Of a stretch of DNA of 64,000 nucleotides, positions 50,336-61,811 are shown in pieces. Source of the DNA: Cheilinus undulatus (taxonomy: Eukaryota > Chordata > Actinopteri > Labriformes > Labridae); contig NC_054877.1 of NCBI RefSeq assembly GCF_018320785.1, forward strand, positions 20,070,329-20,134,328, written 5' to 3'. Below the pieces are notes generated by a model that was given only the letters and a program-made list of their open reading frames with translations, searched no databases and had not been told where the DNA came from. The position numbers and the translations under genes were made by a program. Each line of letters starts with the position of its first letter. Position 1 is the stretch's first letter.

Positions 50336-50810
50336 AACTTAGGATGCACGTGGTCGCCCCCAGCTTCTGGACCAGCCCATCGGGTCCTGGGCACCCAGTA
50401 TCCAGCGTGCTTGATCAGGCCCAGAAAAGTGCGCCAGATTCCCGTAAAAGCGCAGCTGCCATTCACGTATCAGGCAGCTGACTCTTCCCATCCCTGCTTT
50501 CCTGAGCATGTCAGCATTAGACATACAGTTTTGCCAATGATATCCAAAAATGTGCAGACAATGAGTTGTGACAAAGGAGTCCAACCAGCACCTCTGTCCA
50601 TCATTTAGTCACAAGAGTATAATAAGACCGGGAGGACCAAGGACCAAAAGACTCTGACTTTCATCTGCATGCCCCATGTTTGAGTCAAAGTCTGCAATTG
50701 AGCTCAGCCTTGCCGTCCATCAATGGGTTATGCTGCCAAGGATGTTGAAATGCTCTACAACCTCCACGCTCTCACCATTCACAGACACACATTGAAAGGT
50801 AGCAGATGGT
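50336..50810 (-). mobile_element. LINE fragment: C-terminal end of an endonuclease/RT ORF
   Basis: The minus strand reads VNGESVEVVEHFNILGSITH (about 50800 down) and, in another frame, SNADMLRKAGMGRVSCLIRE, then WQLRFYGNLAHF and WSRSWGRPRAS. This is the post-RT region seen in RTE/BovB- or R1-type fish LINEs (the 'QLR.YGH.ARF...GRPR' segment). Broken by a frameshift. The family is not settled. Confidence 0.65.
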
Positions 50811-50942
50811 AGCTTTATCTATTTGGCCAAAATCTAGAAAAATACAGCAACTTTTCACAAAAACATACTCACCTTAGCAAAAGCAGCAGCAGTCATTAAA
50901 CGCCACTTTTCACCACAAGTTGTTGACCCATAACCTGACACG

Positions 50943-51431
50943 CCAGATGGATGTGTTTCACACATCCATCTGGTAAACCTTCAATACTAAGCATTTGAGA
51001 AAGGGCAAAGGATTTGAAAAAACTTGGAGTGCATGAACGTTCTGTCTATCACAGCTTTAAGGTCCAATCAGAGCAACAAAACACATGACATAACCGCTAT
51101 CGAGGTGCGCGTGCACAGCCACCAAGGAATAACACGAACCATGGCAACTGTAGACACGTCAGTACACAGCTTTTGGCATTTTTGAAAAGAAAACAACTCA
51201 CTGCTGTTCTTTGTTCTTCTTTTAACGAAGAAATGTCATCTAGTTCTAATAAAACTAGCACTTTAGCAGCATCCACGCTAAGCTCTTTTGTCACAATTGC
51301 ACCGGCCTCTTGTTGCTTGCTTGCTTGCGTCCTGACTCTGCCACGCTTTAGAGTACTGCCCCTAATCACTGATTGGTCCAGTCACTTTCTAACCAGGCCC
51401 AAAAGGTTCAGACGGGAGCTTTGCAAGAAGG
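50943..51431 (-). mobile_element. MITE carrying a first-exon-like ORF, copy B
   Basis: Opposite orientation to copy A. The palindromic end is at 50943-50973. The minus-strand reading is GAIVTKELSVDAAKVLVLLE, then LDDISSLKEEQRTA and a GTGAGT donor. The ATG of copies A and C is GTG here. The upstream part has CCAATCAGTGATTAG and a GACGCAAGCAAGC run. Confidence 0.7.
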
Positions 51432-52934
51432 TTAGATGGAACAAGCATCAGCGTGAAATGCCCACACAATATCTTGAAATGCTGTTGTCACCACATTCAA
51501 ATTAACAGAATCACTGTATAAGAAAGCCTTAAAAATATCAGACAGAAAACCATTCTCATTGCCATTACACACCACCTTTGGACAGACTGTGCTACCAGTT
51601 AGGAGCAGAAACATCTGGAACAATATACTACCTGCAATTTTGATAACTCCAGCTCAGTGTTTGTGTGTTGATTTGGCTGACATTTTCTGACATGAACATG
51701 GACGTTCACTTTTATTCCCATCTGCTTTATCTCTCTCCTCCATCTTATCTATACATTTCCTTCAACCTAGCAGCACTATTCCCATGACTAAAGCCACTTT
51801 ACCACAAGAATTATCTGCACATGACTGATCATGACATGACCAAGAGTTAATATGTTTCATTCAAAGGCAGCAACTACTTTCCTCTTCTCAACATCCACGT
51901 AATCTAATCCATTTACAACCTCAGTGCCTCATCTTTATTAGTTGTATTAGATGCCATGAGAACATGGAGTGTTTCATCAGCTAAATAACTGGCTAACTAG
52001 AAACTTGCTAAGCTTTGTTTTCTTCAGCTTGTTCTTCATCTACAAGTCTTCAGAAGTAAGAAGTTATCGGGGTTAAGTTATATTTGTATTCTGAGGGTAT
52101 AACTTTAGACTGGTTTATAAGTCTTTTTAGTCCTATGAGTGAAATACTGCACAGGAGACATAATGATGTTGAGGTTTTGTTCTATTTTGAGGAAAAAAAA
52201 GTACAAATGAGTAGATGAAATCTGTTGTGCATGTTTTTTTTATGAAAGTTCCTACTGTTAGTGCACTGAAAAAAAGAAGAAAAACCAGCAGATGACCCAT
52301 AACTCTAATGAGTTACATTTCACATAAAGCCAGGGATACACAGGCCATTTGGCCACCTACGCAGAGGACTATACACTTAGCCGAAAAGGCACCTCCTTGA
52401 AAACACAACTATGCGCTGAATCAGTGCTGACTGCAAGCACTGAGACTGGCCTGTTTGCATCAGGTCACTGCCAGTCTGTCTAGAGTGGTACTCCTTACCA
52501 GTTTAACAGTGCAAGTTTTTAAGTCATGGCCCACAATGGGAATGCACAGTGTGAGCACAGAAATTGTGAGCTTTGGTTATGTGTTGCAAATGATGTCTTA
52601 CACTGTAAGCTGGAACTCAAACACAAAATTTATACCAAAATACAGTATATAAATGGCCTTAAACTGAGTGTTATGAAAGTGTTTGAGGGAATTAGTCTTG
52701 GGTTTAGTGTCTTGTAGTGGTACGTGTGGTTGGTAGATGGAGAAAAGCAGGGTCATGACTGATGTCTTACAGTGGGGGGTATAGTGGCTCTGATTGGTCG
52801 CCCTTTATGAGGTACACCGGTGGAGGTGGAAGGTGGAGGCTGAAGAGTAATGGACGCCAGGCGTGGAGGATGCTGAAACTCACTACTCTGAAAACAAAAA
52901 GACTGATTCAGAATACTGGGTTTTTCACTTTGGC
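51432..52934. other. Unassigned intergenic DNA
   Basis: AT-rich. Short ORFs without support. Nothing recognised. Confidence 0.3.
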
Positions 52935-53240
52935 CCTGGGATTAGTGCTGTTGCCTCACAGCAAAAGGGGCCCTGGTTCGCTTCCCGGTCAGGGCTTTTC
53001 TGTGTGGAGTTTGTATGTTCTCCCCGTGCATGCATGGGTTCTCTCCAGGTACTCTGGCTTCCCCCCCGCCACCAAAAACATGCTTGAGCACTCTAAATTG
53101 GCCGCAGGTGTGAGTGTGTATGGTTGTCTGTCTCTATATGTCAGCCCTGTGATTGGCTGGTGACCAGCCCTGGGTGTACCCCACCTCCTGCCCAATGACA
53201 GCTGGGATGACAGTAGTGGTCTGCAGCCAGACCCCTCTAA
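52935..53240 (+). mobile_element. tRNA-headed SINE, best-preserved copy
   Basis: A box region GATTAGTGCTGTTGCCTCAC, B box GGTTCGCTTCC (52975-52985), body with TGTGTGGAGTTTGTATGTTC and TCTCCAGGTACTCTGGCTTC, and the GTCAGCCCTGTGATTGGCTG and CAATGACAGCTGGGATGA 3' part. Same family as 13186-13517 and 34177-34480. Confidence 0.88.
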
Positions 53241-54547
53241 AAAATCTTGATGCTGGCAGAAATACTTTCAACAAATGTGGTAGAATTTTATATTGATAAA
53301 TTTATAACTTTTGTAGTGTTTCATCATCATATAGTAGTAAAGTAATGAAGTGTCAGATGTACGCAGGTATACAGAGAATGCACTTATTTTTAGTCTCCAA
53401 ATAGTTTGTCTACTTCTTCATTCCTCCAGCACAAGAGTCAGTAGCATTCTGAATTTACCCTGGGATGGGGAAGGCATGATCTGCCTTACTTCTCTCTCTA
53501 ATTGTCAGTGCTTGTTTTTGTCTTGGCTGGTTTGGTAAGCATACTAGGGTAAGCCAATCAGAGACGGAGTATCCTGGGTCATCCTGCAATGGGATTGGAG
53601 CTGATGGCACTGCTTACTATGTGTGTATGTCCCTCATCAGGATTTCATTTCAGTCCTTACTGCTTGAATTCAAGCAGCAGAGGTTAAGTGTCAATGCTGA
53701 AATTAAAAAAGCCTATTTTTAATAATGTGTACTAAATGTACAAGAGCCCTCTATAGCAGACTATGTTTCCTTTTCTGGGTGGGTTCTTAAAAAATATGTG
53801 CCATAAATTAAGATAATACCCACTTGGTAACTGTTTAAATGTTGCACAGCCTGTACAACTTCCACAGTATTTTTTAGCATCAAATTTTCTTTGTCAAATG
53901 ATGGTAAATGGGCGAATCCATCTGTTTTGCAAGGTTAAAATGGTGTACAAATGCTGCAAATTGGTTTCAGTTTTCTCAAAGTTTGATACATTGACTTTTT
54001 CCCATGGAATTTAAGTTTAGAACATGCACTAAATAATGAATAAATCCTAAACTGCACGTTGAAAACTTTTTATCTGGCAAGCAACATCTCATTATCAGGA
54101 AATTATGCTTTTACTTTCAGTATAAATAGTTATGTATTGATCTTTAAAGTTTTGATTAATTTGGTGCATGCATTTGTATCAATTGCATTCCCCCTGTCAG
54201 CTGCACTCAAAGGCTTTGTGGGATGCACAGATAACTGGCCGGTATCAGTGTCTCTCACCCTGTGACTGGCATATGGTGAGCCATGTGACTCAGGCGGCAT
54301 GATGGTGAGATCAGCGTAATCAAGATGCCATAAAGAGACAATGCATTCAAACAACCAGGAGATGAATGGCTCCTGTCATTTAATCTTCAGATCTGTGGCT
54401 CTGCTGGCAGCTACTACAGCATCACAAGTCAAAGGGCATGGTGACACAATAAATAGTGACTTGTTTTTAAGGCACCTGCACTAATGAGAAAGAGATTCAC
54501 ATTTAAAGCTTAGTCCTCTTTCGTGGGCAAAAGTAAATCAGCGAAAA
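53241..54547. other. Unassigned intergenic DNA
   Basis: No genes. 54360-54470 (CTGTGGCTCTGCTGGCAGCT and CAAGTCAAAGGGCATGGTGA) is repeat-free and may be regulatory. Confidence 0.3.
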
Positions 54548-54725
54548 AAGAAAAAAAAAATTGCTTTTTAAAGATATATTTTTTGGCTTTCATGAATGTA
54601 TTCAAAGAGGGCAGTGGAGTTGGAGACTGGGGAATTACATAGGGGAAAGAAGCCACCACTCAGATTTGAGCCACTCGCTTCTGGAACAAGAAGCTTGTAT
54701 ATGGGGCTACCAGCACCCTTAACAA
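54548..54725 (-). mobile_element. tRNA-derived SINE (short type), reverse copy
   Basis: In complement it has the same order as 19518-19672: the plus strand shows TTTTTAAAGATATATTTTTT, GAGGGCAGTGGAGTTGGAGA, CAGATTTGAGCC (B box complement) and CTTGTATATGGGGCTACCAG. Confidence 0.7.
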
Positions 54726-55069
54726 ATGTTGAAAAAAATTGTGGAAAATGTTCTGGTTTTTGGTAGTTTTTTTGCTTTTGTCGGAAATGATCCGCTCTGC
54801 ACACAAAAATAGGATAGAATTGGCAGATGGAGACTTAATGGAAGAAGCCCTGACCTATTTTTGATTTTTTCCTTGATTGGCTAATCCTTCACATTTAATA
54901 CAATGGATAGGCAGGAGGTAATGCCCTCAGTTCACAGCCAAACAATAAAGTAATTCTTTGATCTGATGTTGTAATAAGTTGTTCCAAAGATTTTCCTCAT
55001 CCGTTTCTTTTTCCCATAAAGCAGGATTTGTAATTTTCTGGTTGTTGTTTACCGTGCTCCACCTGGTGC

Positions 55070-55700
55070 AGTGTCCGCCAGTCCAGAGAGTACAGTTAAA
55101 GAGGCTTACAGCCATCCGCTCTTAATGAGGCTTTGCTCACTCCTGGCCCCCCTGTCTGAAACAATGACCCAGCTGTGTGTGGCCCTACAGAATATCATAT
55201 GCAGGTTTCATGCTGTTGGATGCAGTGTGCAGGAACACAGCGTGCTCAGGTGTTGCACACAGCGTTCATCATCAGGTAGGGAACTTGCATAACATTTAGG
55301 GACAGCAGCAGAGAGCCGGCCTCATGTACTCAGATTTTTTCATTCTGCTGCACATGCAGAGTGATTACATTTCCCTTTTTGCAGATCACCAGGCCAGTGT
55401 GCCTGAGTAGGAGGCTTCTTATGTTTGAAGTTTGAAAGAGGCTTTAAGCACTAGGCCAATAATGGAGCCATTGAGATCCGACAGGGCTTTCGCACAAACT
55501 GAGCTCACTATGAATAAACAAGCCCCTCTTACATAAACGCCAAGCAAGGCCAACTCTAATTATCATACAGCCAAAAACAATGGGCTTCCGAGTTGAATTT
55601 CATGGTGTCAGAATTGGTTTGGACTTTGTCTGATGATGAGTTTGGACATTTAGTGACATCACCCTGTCGTTCAGGATACAGTCATGAAATAAGGGCTGCA
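55070..55700. promoter_or_regulatory. Candidate conserved noncoding cluster
   Basis: About 630 bp of balanced, repeat-free sequence with TTAATGAGGCTTTG, CCAATAATGGAGCCATTGAG, CTAATTATCATACAGCC and AACAATGGG (SOX-like) words. Looks like a developmental enhancer by composition only. Confidence 0.4.
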
Positions 55701-56164
55701 GATGATCTCTCTATGTGAGGATAAATGTGTGCTGTCCCTCTGGTGTTACAAACCAATAACAATGCTTTACAGTTTAGACAGATACTGTACATAAATCACA
55801 GCGTGCTGGTCACTCCAATGTCCTCATGGTGGTTATACATTCAGAAAGTAATGATCAGTCCAGTAGTCCATGCGTAAAGTTATTGATTAGGTCTACCATT
55901 TAACAGCTGACACTTTTTCATGTTAACCTGTCCCTGACCTTTAACAAGTCAACAAGTGTACACAGAGTCAGCTAAGGACAAAAGTATAGTTCATGTCTAA
56001 AATTAGACCATAACCAGGCTTGTTATTTAACAAAGACATTTCATCCTGTTGGTTACACAAAGGAAAGGATGCTGTCAAAAACAAGCCTATGCTTTTTTAC
56101 TGATTCTGAATTTAAATTCCAAGGATTTGCTCTCTACATGTTCAGTAGCCAAGACAGTGCATTC

Positions 56165-56430
56165 AGGCAGTATCCAGAACCCCTTCACTTTTTTTTAATT
56201 TGTTATGATGCAGCATGATGCTACAGTCCAAAAAAAAAAACATATTCTCATCAATCTACTCTCAGGACTCCATCATGACAAAGTGAAAACAGAATTTTAT
56301 AACCTTTCAGATTGCTCAGATTCCTCCCATTTTTCTAGATCTTTGCCAAGATGTTTCTACCTTGATAGGAGTCCAACTGTGATCATTTGGATTGATTGGA
56401 CATGATTTGGAAAGACACATAGCTCTCTTT
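56165..56430 (+). mobile_element. Tc1-like element, left part (split by hAT insertion)
   Basis: Contains CATCATGACAAAGTGAAAAC, GAGTCCAACTGTGATCATTT and GATTGGACATGATTTGGAAA, the leader of a widespread fish Tc1 family. It is interrupted at 56431 by another element and resumes at 57699. Confidence 0.75.
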
Positions 56431-57698
56431 TAGTGCTGTCAATTGATTAGAAAAATTAATCAAGTTAATCAAATCACTTTAGTTTTAGGAATTTTTTGAT
56501 TTTTAAATGTTCTTGTTATTGAGTGTCTATTTCATTATTTTAACTTTATGTACAACACTTTGAAAGCGCTTTTTACAAAAAAATGTATTCTTCTTCTTCT
56601 TATTATTATTATTATTATTATCATTATTATTATTATTTTCATTGTTATTATTTATGTTATAATTATCTTTAAATTAACATTTAAAATACTACCATTTACT
56701 TGCATTTTTGTTTGAGATAAATTAGTACATGCATGATGTTTAAATTAAGAAATATTAAACAAACTAGAGTTTTTAAACTTATATGTGGTTTGTAAATCAG
56801 AGTGTCTTAATTCACTGAGCAATATTTATAAACTGCAAACGAGCCCAGAAGACAAACACATCAGGTATGAAATAACTTGTACTGTAAAGTGAATGATCAG
56901 GTGTGCTGTTACCATGAGGTAGCTGTGTTTGCTGACTGATGTCCAGTGGTCTCTCGTCAGTGTAATAAATGTAGCTGGGGCCAGCTGCTCCACTTTAGTT
57001 GCCTTTTTAACTGTCATACAGTTCACCGGTTCTTGTGACAGTAGTTCTCGTAGGTGTTCTGTGGTACGGGTCATCCGAGGCAACCCGGATGACGTCTTGA
57101 CGCCCCTTGTCATCAACGATGTTGATGGTCTGCAGCCTCTGGCAACCAATTAGCTATCACATTAGTTAGCTTAGATGTTGTAGTTTTGGGGAAAAATCTA
57201 GGTCTGCTGGACTGCGCCGGTGTAGCTTGCATTATGGCTTGGTCCCGTGTTGTTGCTAGCGTCTTTGCTAGCATTAGCAACATTAGCTATTATAGCTTGA
57301 TCCCATGTTGTTGTTAGCATCTTCGCTAACATTAGCAAAGATGTGTTTTGCAAGGAGGTGGTACTTCAGACTCATTGTGCCTCAGTGTAAAGTCAGTTCA
57401 TCACTGCAGTATGTACACACAACTTTTGTTTCATCCAGACTTCCATTAGGCAGCTTTTTACATTGAAATTTGCCGTGAAGCAGACCTGGGTCTGTCTCCT
57501 CACTCATCACTGCTGGCTGTGTTTGACCTGCCTTTAACCTTTTCACCCCAGGGACGTAAACATCTGCGCAGGAGGACTACAGGAGGAAGATGTGGTCAAA
57601 GTTAGTCATATGATTAAACTGTTTTATTATTTTTTAAATGCATTAAGTGTATCAGATTAATCATGAGATTAATTAACGCCTTTATATTAACAGGCCTA
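56431..57698 (-). mobile_element. hAT (ZBED-type) transposon remnant nested in a Tc1 element
   Basis: The left end TAGTGCTGTCAATTGATTAG and right end TTAACGCC..AACAGGCCTA are degenerate inverted termini. On the minus strand a BED zinc finger is legible (KVVCTYCSDELTLH, stop, GTMSLKYHLLAKH, about 57330-57435), then INIVDDKGRQDVIRVASDDP (about 57050-57120) and VKKATKVEQLAPATFITLTR, DHWTSVSKHSYLMVTAHLI (about 56910-57020) of the hAT catalytic region. It is frameshifted and its C-terminal half is deleted. A (TTA)n microsatellite is at 56588-56638. It carries its own GCTA-rich segment (57150-57345). Confidence 0.82.
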
Positions 57699-57935
57699 CA
57701 GAAAGCTTTACAGCTGACAATGCAAATCAAAGCAACTGCCTGCAGAACTCAGAGACAGGATTGTTGCAGGGCACGGAGAAGGCTACAAAAATCTGATGCC
57801 CTGCTGGTTCCCAGGAGTACAATGGCCTTCATAATTCTCACATAGAAGAAGTTTTGCACTGCCAGGACTCTTCCAAGAGCTGTTTGCCTGGCCAAACTGA
57901 GCAATCGGGGAAGAAGGGCCTTAGGCCCTGTCCAG
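57699..57935 (+). mobile_element. Tc1-like element, right part after hAT insertion
   Basis: Resumes the leader (TTTACAGCTGACAATGCAAA) and the transposase N-terminus: AACTCAGAGACAGGATTGTT, TGGCCTTCATAATTCTCACA and CCAGGACTCTTCCAAGAGCT, CAAACTGAGCAATCGGGG. It ends at about 57935 without catalytic core. Confidence 0.75.
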
Positions 57936-59690
57936 GATTCAGAAGGATTCAGGAAAGTCTTTCGTTGTATCAGCATTTCATCCATACCGAATGGGGGAAT
58001 AAGGACAGGAGGGACTTGTTAATGAGCGAAAATATTATAGCTTCTGGATTTTCCCAGAAAAATGTTTAAAAAAACAGCCCTTTAAAGTAACAGAGAGATG
58101 CTATTTCGTTCTATAGCTAATTATTCAAACTGTATAGTATTTCTATTAAGCTCAAGAATTTTTGTTTTTTTATTGATTTTGCAAAACTTCAGTTTCATAT
58201 AGAGCTTACTTTATAGTCAATGTTCCTGGCCAAAACCCTGTACTGTACATTATCACAAATGAAGTGTAGTGTGAGTTCAAGCAGAATATTGTTTCATCCT
58301 TTCATTCATTAATAATCCCTCACTAACGTGTCTCCCTTTTCCCGCTCTGGTGATCAGCTGGTATGGCATCTACTTATTCAAGTCCTGAGCCAGCTCCATT
58401 CTGCCATGGCCTCTCTCAATTCAATCATCCTGCTGCTGTCCTATATTGAAGTTGGTTCTCTTCTTCTGTTGTTTCAGTCCGACCGTTGCAACCCTCCTCC
58501 ACCCCAGCTACCTTCATTACATCTCATTGGTGTTTGGGTCCCCCTCCTCTGTGCCATCCTGCATCCCTTCATTGCCAACTAATCTCATCGGTGTCCTTAT
58601 TTCATCACTACCACTAGTGTGTCCAATCCCGCTTTCAGCCTCACTACCCCTTCAAGTACATAAAAACATTACAATGGAGTCTTTCTGCTGAAGACATTTC
58701 ACATTTTCAAACTTGTGAAATGATTATTGTTAACTTATAGTATGTCTCTCCTGATTAACCTGCATACTAAGACATAGAAACCACATACTGTGTACTAAGC
58801 TTAGAGATGGAGAGTTGCTCCACCATATTTAAAGGTCTGTCATCTCCCCATCACCTTACTTTATGGTCATCATTTTCCACTTTGTGCTTCATTGCTAAGT
58901 TAGCAATAAACTAGCACGATCATGGGTCCATAAACAGAAATCGACAACAATCAAAATACAGCTATGTAGATTTTCAGATGTTATTTAGCAACATTTAAGA
59001 TGCGCTTCAGTACCATTGCTTTTATTTTTACGCAGAATGTAGGGCTGAGCTGCAATGCGCTGTGGGGCGGTGTAGTGTGAACAGTGTGTTTCTGTTTCTT
59101 ACTTATAAGTCCTGTCCAACTTTGTATGCATTCAGAGATTTCTTGAATCTACAGAAATGCATGGTATGAATTCTGATTGTATTTCATACTCAGTTTGAAG
59201 TCACTTCAGTGTAACTAGTGGAAAACTATGGGATCTGGGACACAGCCAGTGTCTAAAGCCGATCTGAGATTAACTCAACTTTGGATTTCCTCACCTCTGC
59301 CATAAAGTCTGAACTGAGAAATCTGAGATAAGACCAGCAGGAGAAGTGATTTTTCAGGCTTCAGTGACAATGCAACACTATAAAAGCTCACAATTCATAA
59401 CCCAGGTAACAAAGTGAAGAATGGACACTTAGAGCACCAGGTCAAAGGGATCTGCATTTTCCCTAATAAAACCAAGTGTAGCATCAACATTACTTTGAAG
59501 ATGTTACTTTTAAAGAAACTGTAGCCAAAGTTGTGTAAAGATGTAACTGATATTTCTTGGCTGCTTGCCTAAGCTAGATTTGTAATGAAGGTTACTACCA
59601 AAGTCTGCAGGAGACAACTAAAAATAATAAATTAAAACCTTGTAACATATAAAACCCCATTCAAAAAGAAACCTCTGCTGAAGAACAGAA
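57936..59690. other. Unassigned DNA with a Ser/Pro-rich ORF pair
   Basis: 58328-58691 has two overlapping ORFs of 81-84 codons in C/T-rich sequence, one after a TTGTTTCAG acceptor-like site. No family recognised; probably an unassigned repeat fragment. Confidence 0.25.
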
Positions 59691-59699
59691 ATGATTAAT

Positions 59700-60250
59700 C
59701 TAGTTTTATGGAATCAGTGTCAAAAGTTCAACAGGTGTCAGAGGTTTATGACAAAGTTTAACTAGATGGTGGCTCCTGCTCAAAGGATTATGATTCACAT
59801 CTCTGGTGACATAAAGAGGCTGCTTGTTTGCTTGGTATTTGAGTTTTAATTAAGATGGCTCAGCTAAATGTGTCTGCATGCTCTGCTCCATAGCTGGGAA
59901 GGCTGAATAGCAGTGCCTTCGGTCTGAACTCAGCGTTGCTCCCCAGAGAGACGAACAATCAGACGCTTCTAGCCCGGCTCGATTCGGGTCGAGTCGGGTG
60001 ATGTTACACGAAAGGGCTGCTGAGTGCCAGCTAAATGAAATGGGTCCATGCTGAAGGACAATTCCCATTTTATCCCGCTGTCCCTCTCCACAGATCCTGT
60101 ACCACAATGCACTGCTCTCCACAGATACAGTTCCCACGGTACAGTGGGCATCCTGGGACACGGTGCTGTTGTTAATGGTGTAAGAGAGCACCAGTGTGTG
60201 CTCACCTGAGTGTGTGTTCAACAGCTTTGCCTGCAAGGGAGCTGATTAAA
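59700..60250. promoter_or_regulatory. Candidate conserved noncoding cluster
   Basis: Repeat-free, CpG-containing core (CGGCTCGATTCGGGTCGAGT at 59973 on) with CTCAAAGGATTATGATT, TTTTAATTAAGATGG and GTTGTTAATGG words. The minus-strand ORF of 128 codons (59850-60236) lacks domain features and splice context. Confidence 0.35.
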
Positions 60251-60857
60251 TAAAAGCCTGAAAAAATAAAAGAAACAATAGTACTTTTAAAAGTGTCGCA
60301 GTGGGAGTTTAAAGCACTGTGAAGCTTTAAGATATAGATGACTTTTTTGGCCTGCCATAGTGGAAACTTTTGAACAAAGGAGATGTGAAAATGCCTCAGA
60401 GGAAGTTTGCCCAGACAGAAACAAAGACAGAAAAAGTGCATCTAGGGCAGAATGTGTGTTATTCCAGACATAACCTTTGAGGAATTTCCCAGAAGGCAAC
60501 TTTATTTCAGAAGGATTTGTAAATCCTTTCAAAGAATCTTCATTTCTTTTAACTCGACATGAACACATAAGTGTTTGTTTGGAGTTTCTAAAAAACATAA
60601 TCATAGTTTGCATGGGATTTAATTAGATGCTATGGCATCACATAGAATTGAGGGGGAATTTGTGCCATATGTACCAAACCAGAGAAAATTCAAAAAGGGA
60701 TCCAGATGTACACAGTAACCTTTTCCAGGGAGTAAATGTTTTCAGTTACAAAACACAAAGTGTGAGGCTTTTTTTACAAGATTCATTACATAAGGTTTGA
60801 ACTGCTACTGCAATGTTTTTACAGCTACACAAGTCACATTAAAGGAAGAAAAAAACA

Positions 60858-60858
<1 letters not shown>

Positions 60859-60899
<41 letters not shown>
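60859..60899. repeat. (TAGA)n microsatellite
   Basis: Ten uninterrupted GATA units followed by a G-rich stretch (60900-60918). Confidence 0.97.
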
Positions 60900-60964
60900 G
60901 GGGGGTGGGGGAGGGGGTCCTGTCTACAGAGCCTTTCTTTCCTCGATTTAGAAGTAGTACCACT

Positions 60965-61720
60965 AGACTCGTTAGCTTTAGCTTAAGATAACATAGCTAC
61001 ACCTGTTTAGTTAATGTTACTATGTAAGTTAATATAACGTTGTTAAGCTTTAGCGACATAAGCTTTGGCAAACATAGCTTATGCCAGCTATGTTAGCTAC
61101 AAAGGTAACATATCCTAGCTGAGCAAGCTTTAGGCAAACCTAACATAAGCTAACATAGATAACTTCAAGTATGGGTTTATGAGATTTGCTTACTATTGAT
61201 AGTGCATAGTCTTCATCAACAATACCTATGTAGCTAACATAGTTTTGTTAGCTTTAGTCTCAGCTACATTAGCTGCAATGTAACAAAGCTGAGTTTGCTT
61301 CAGGAAACATAGTTAAAGCTAACATAGCTAACGTAAGACATGGGTTAATAAGATTTGCTAAACTATTAACAGTGTGTAATCTTCAGCTACGAAACCTATG
61401 TACCTTACGTAGCTGACGTAGCTTTGTTAGCTTTAACCTTAGCTTTGTTAGCTGCAAGGTAACAGAGCTGAGTAAGCTTTAGCAAATATAACATAAGCTA
61501 TCATAGCTACTGTAAAATATGGGTTTGTGAGGTTTGCTTACTAATGAAGGTGCAAAGTCTTCATCAACAATACCTACGTAGCTAACGTAGATAACATGGA
61601 TAAAAGCCTTGTTAGCTTTAGCCTCAGCTATGTTAGCTGCAGGTGTTTTCATGGAGGCCACTTTTTTTTTTTTTTTTTTTTAGCTGCAAGCAGATTATTT
61701 AGTTGGCTATCTGAATCATT
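60965..61720. repeat. GCTA-rich tract with conserved 3' flank, copy 3
   Basis: Three to four direct copies of a ~115-130 bp unit: a GTTAGCTTTAGC..CAGCTA core, then CATGGGTTAATAAGATTTGC and CTTCATCAACAATACCTA-type words, at about 61165, 61330 and 61515. It ends in TTTTCATGGAGGCCAC, a 20+ T run (61660-61680) and GCTGCAAGCAGATT, the same flank as at 32.38 kb. Confidence 0.78.
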
Positions 61721-61811
61721 CTGTTGGGATGAGGAGGGTGATTGTATCTAGAAAGGTCATGGCTGGATGGGCTCAGAGCTTAATTGAGTAGATGCCCCTA
61801 CCAGCTGATTA

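Noticed and set aside
59850-60236. 128-codon minus-strand ORF
   Set aside because: No recognisable motif, no splice partners, and it lies in a candidate regulatory block.
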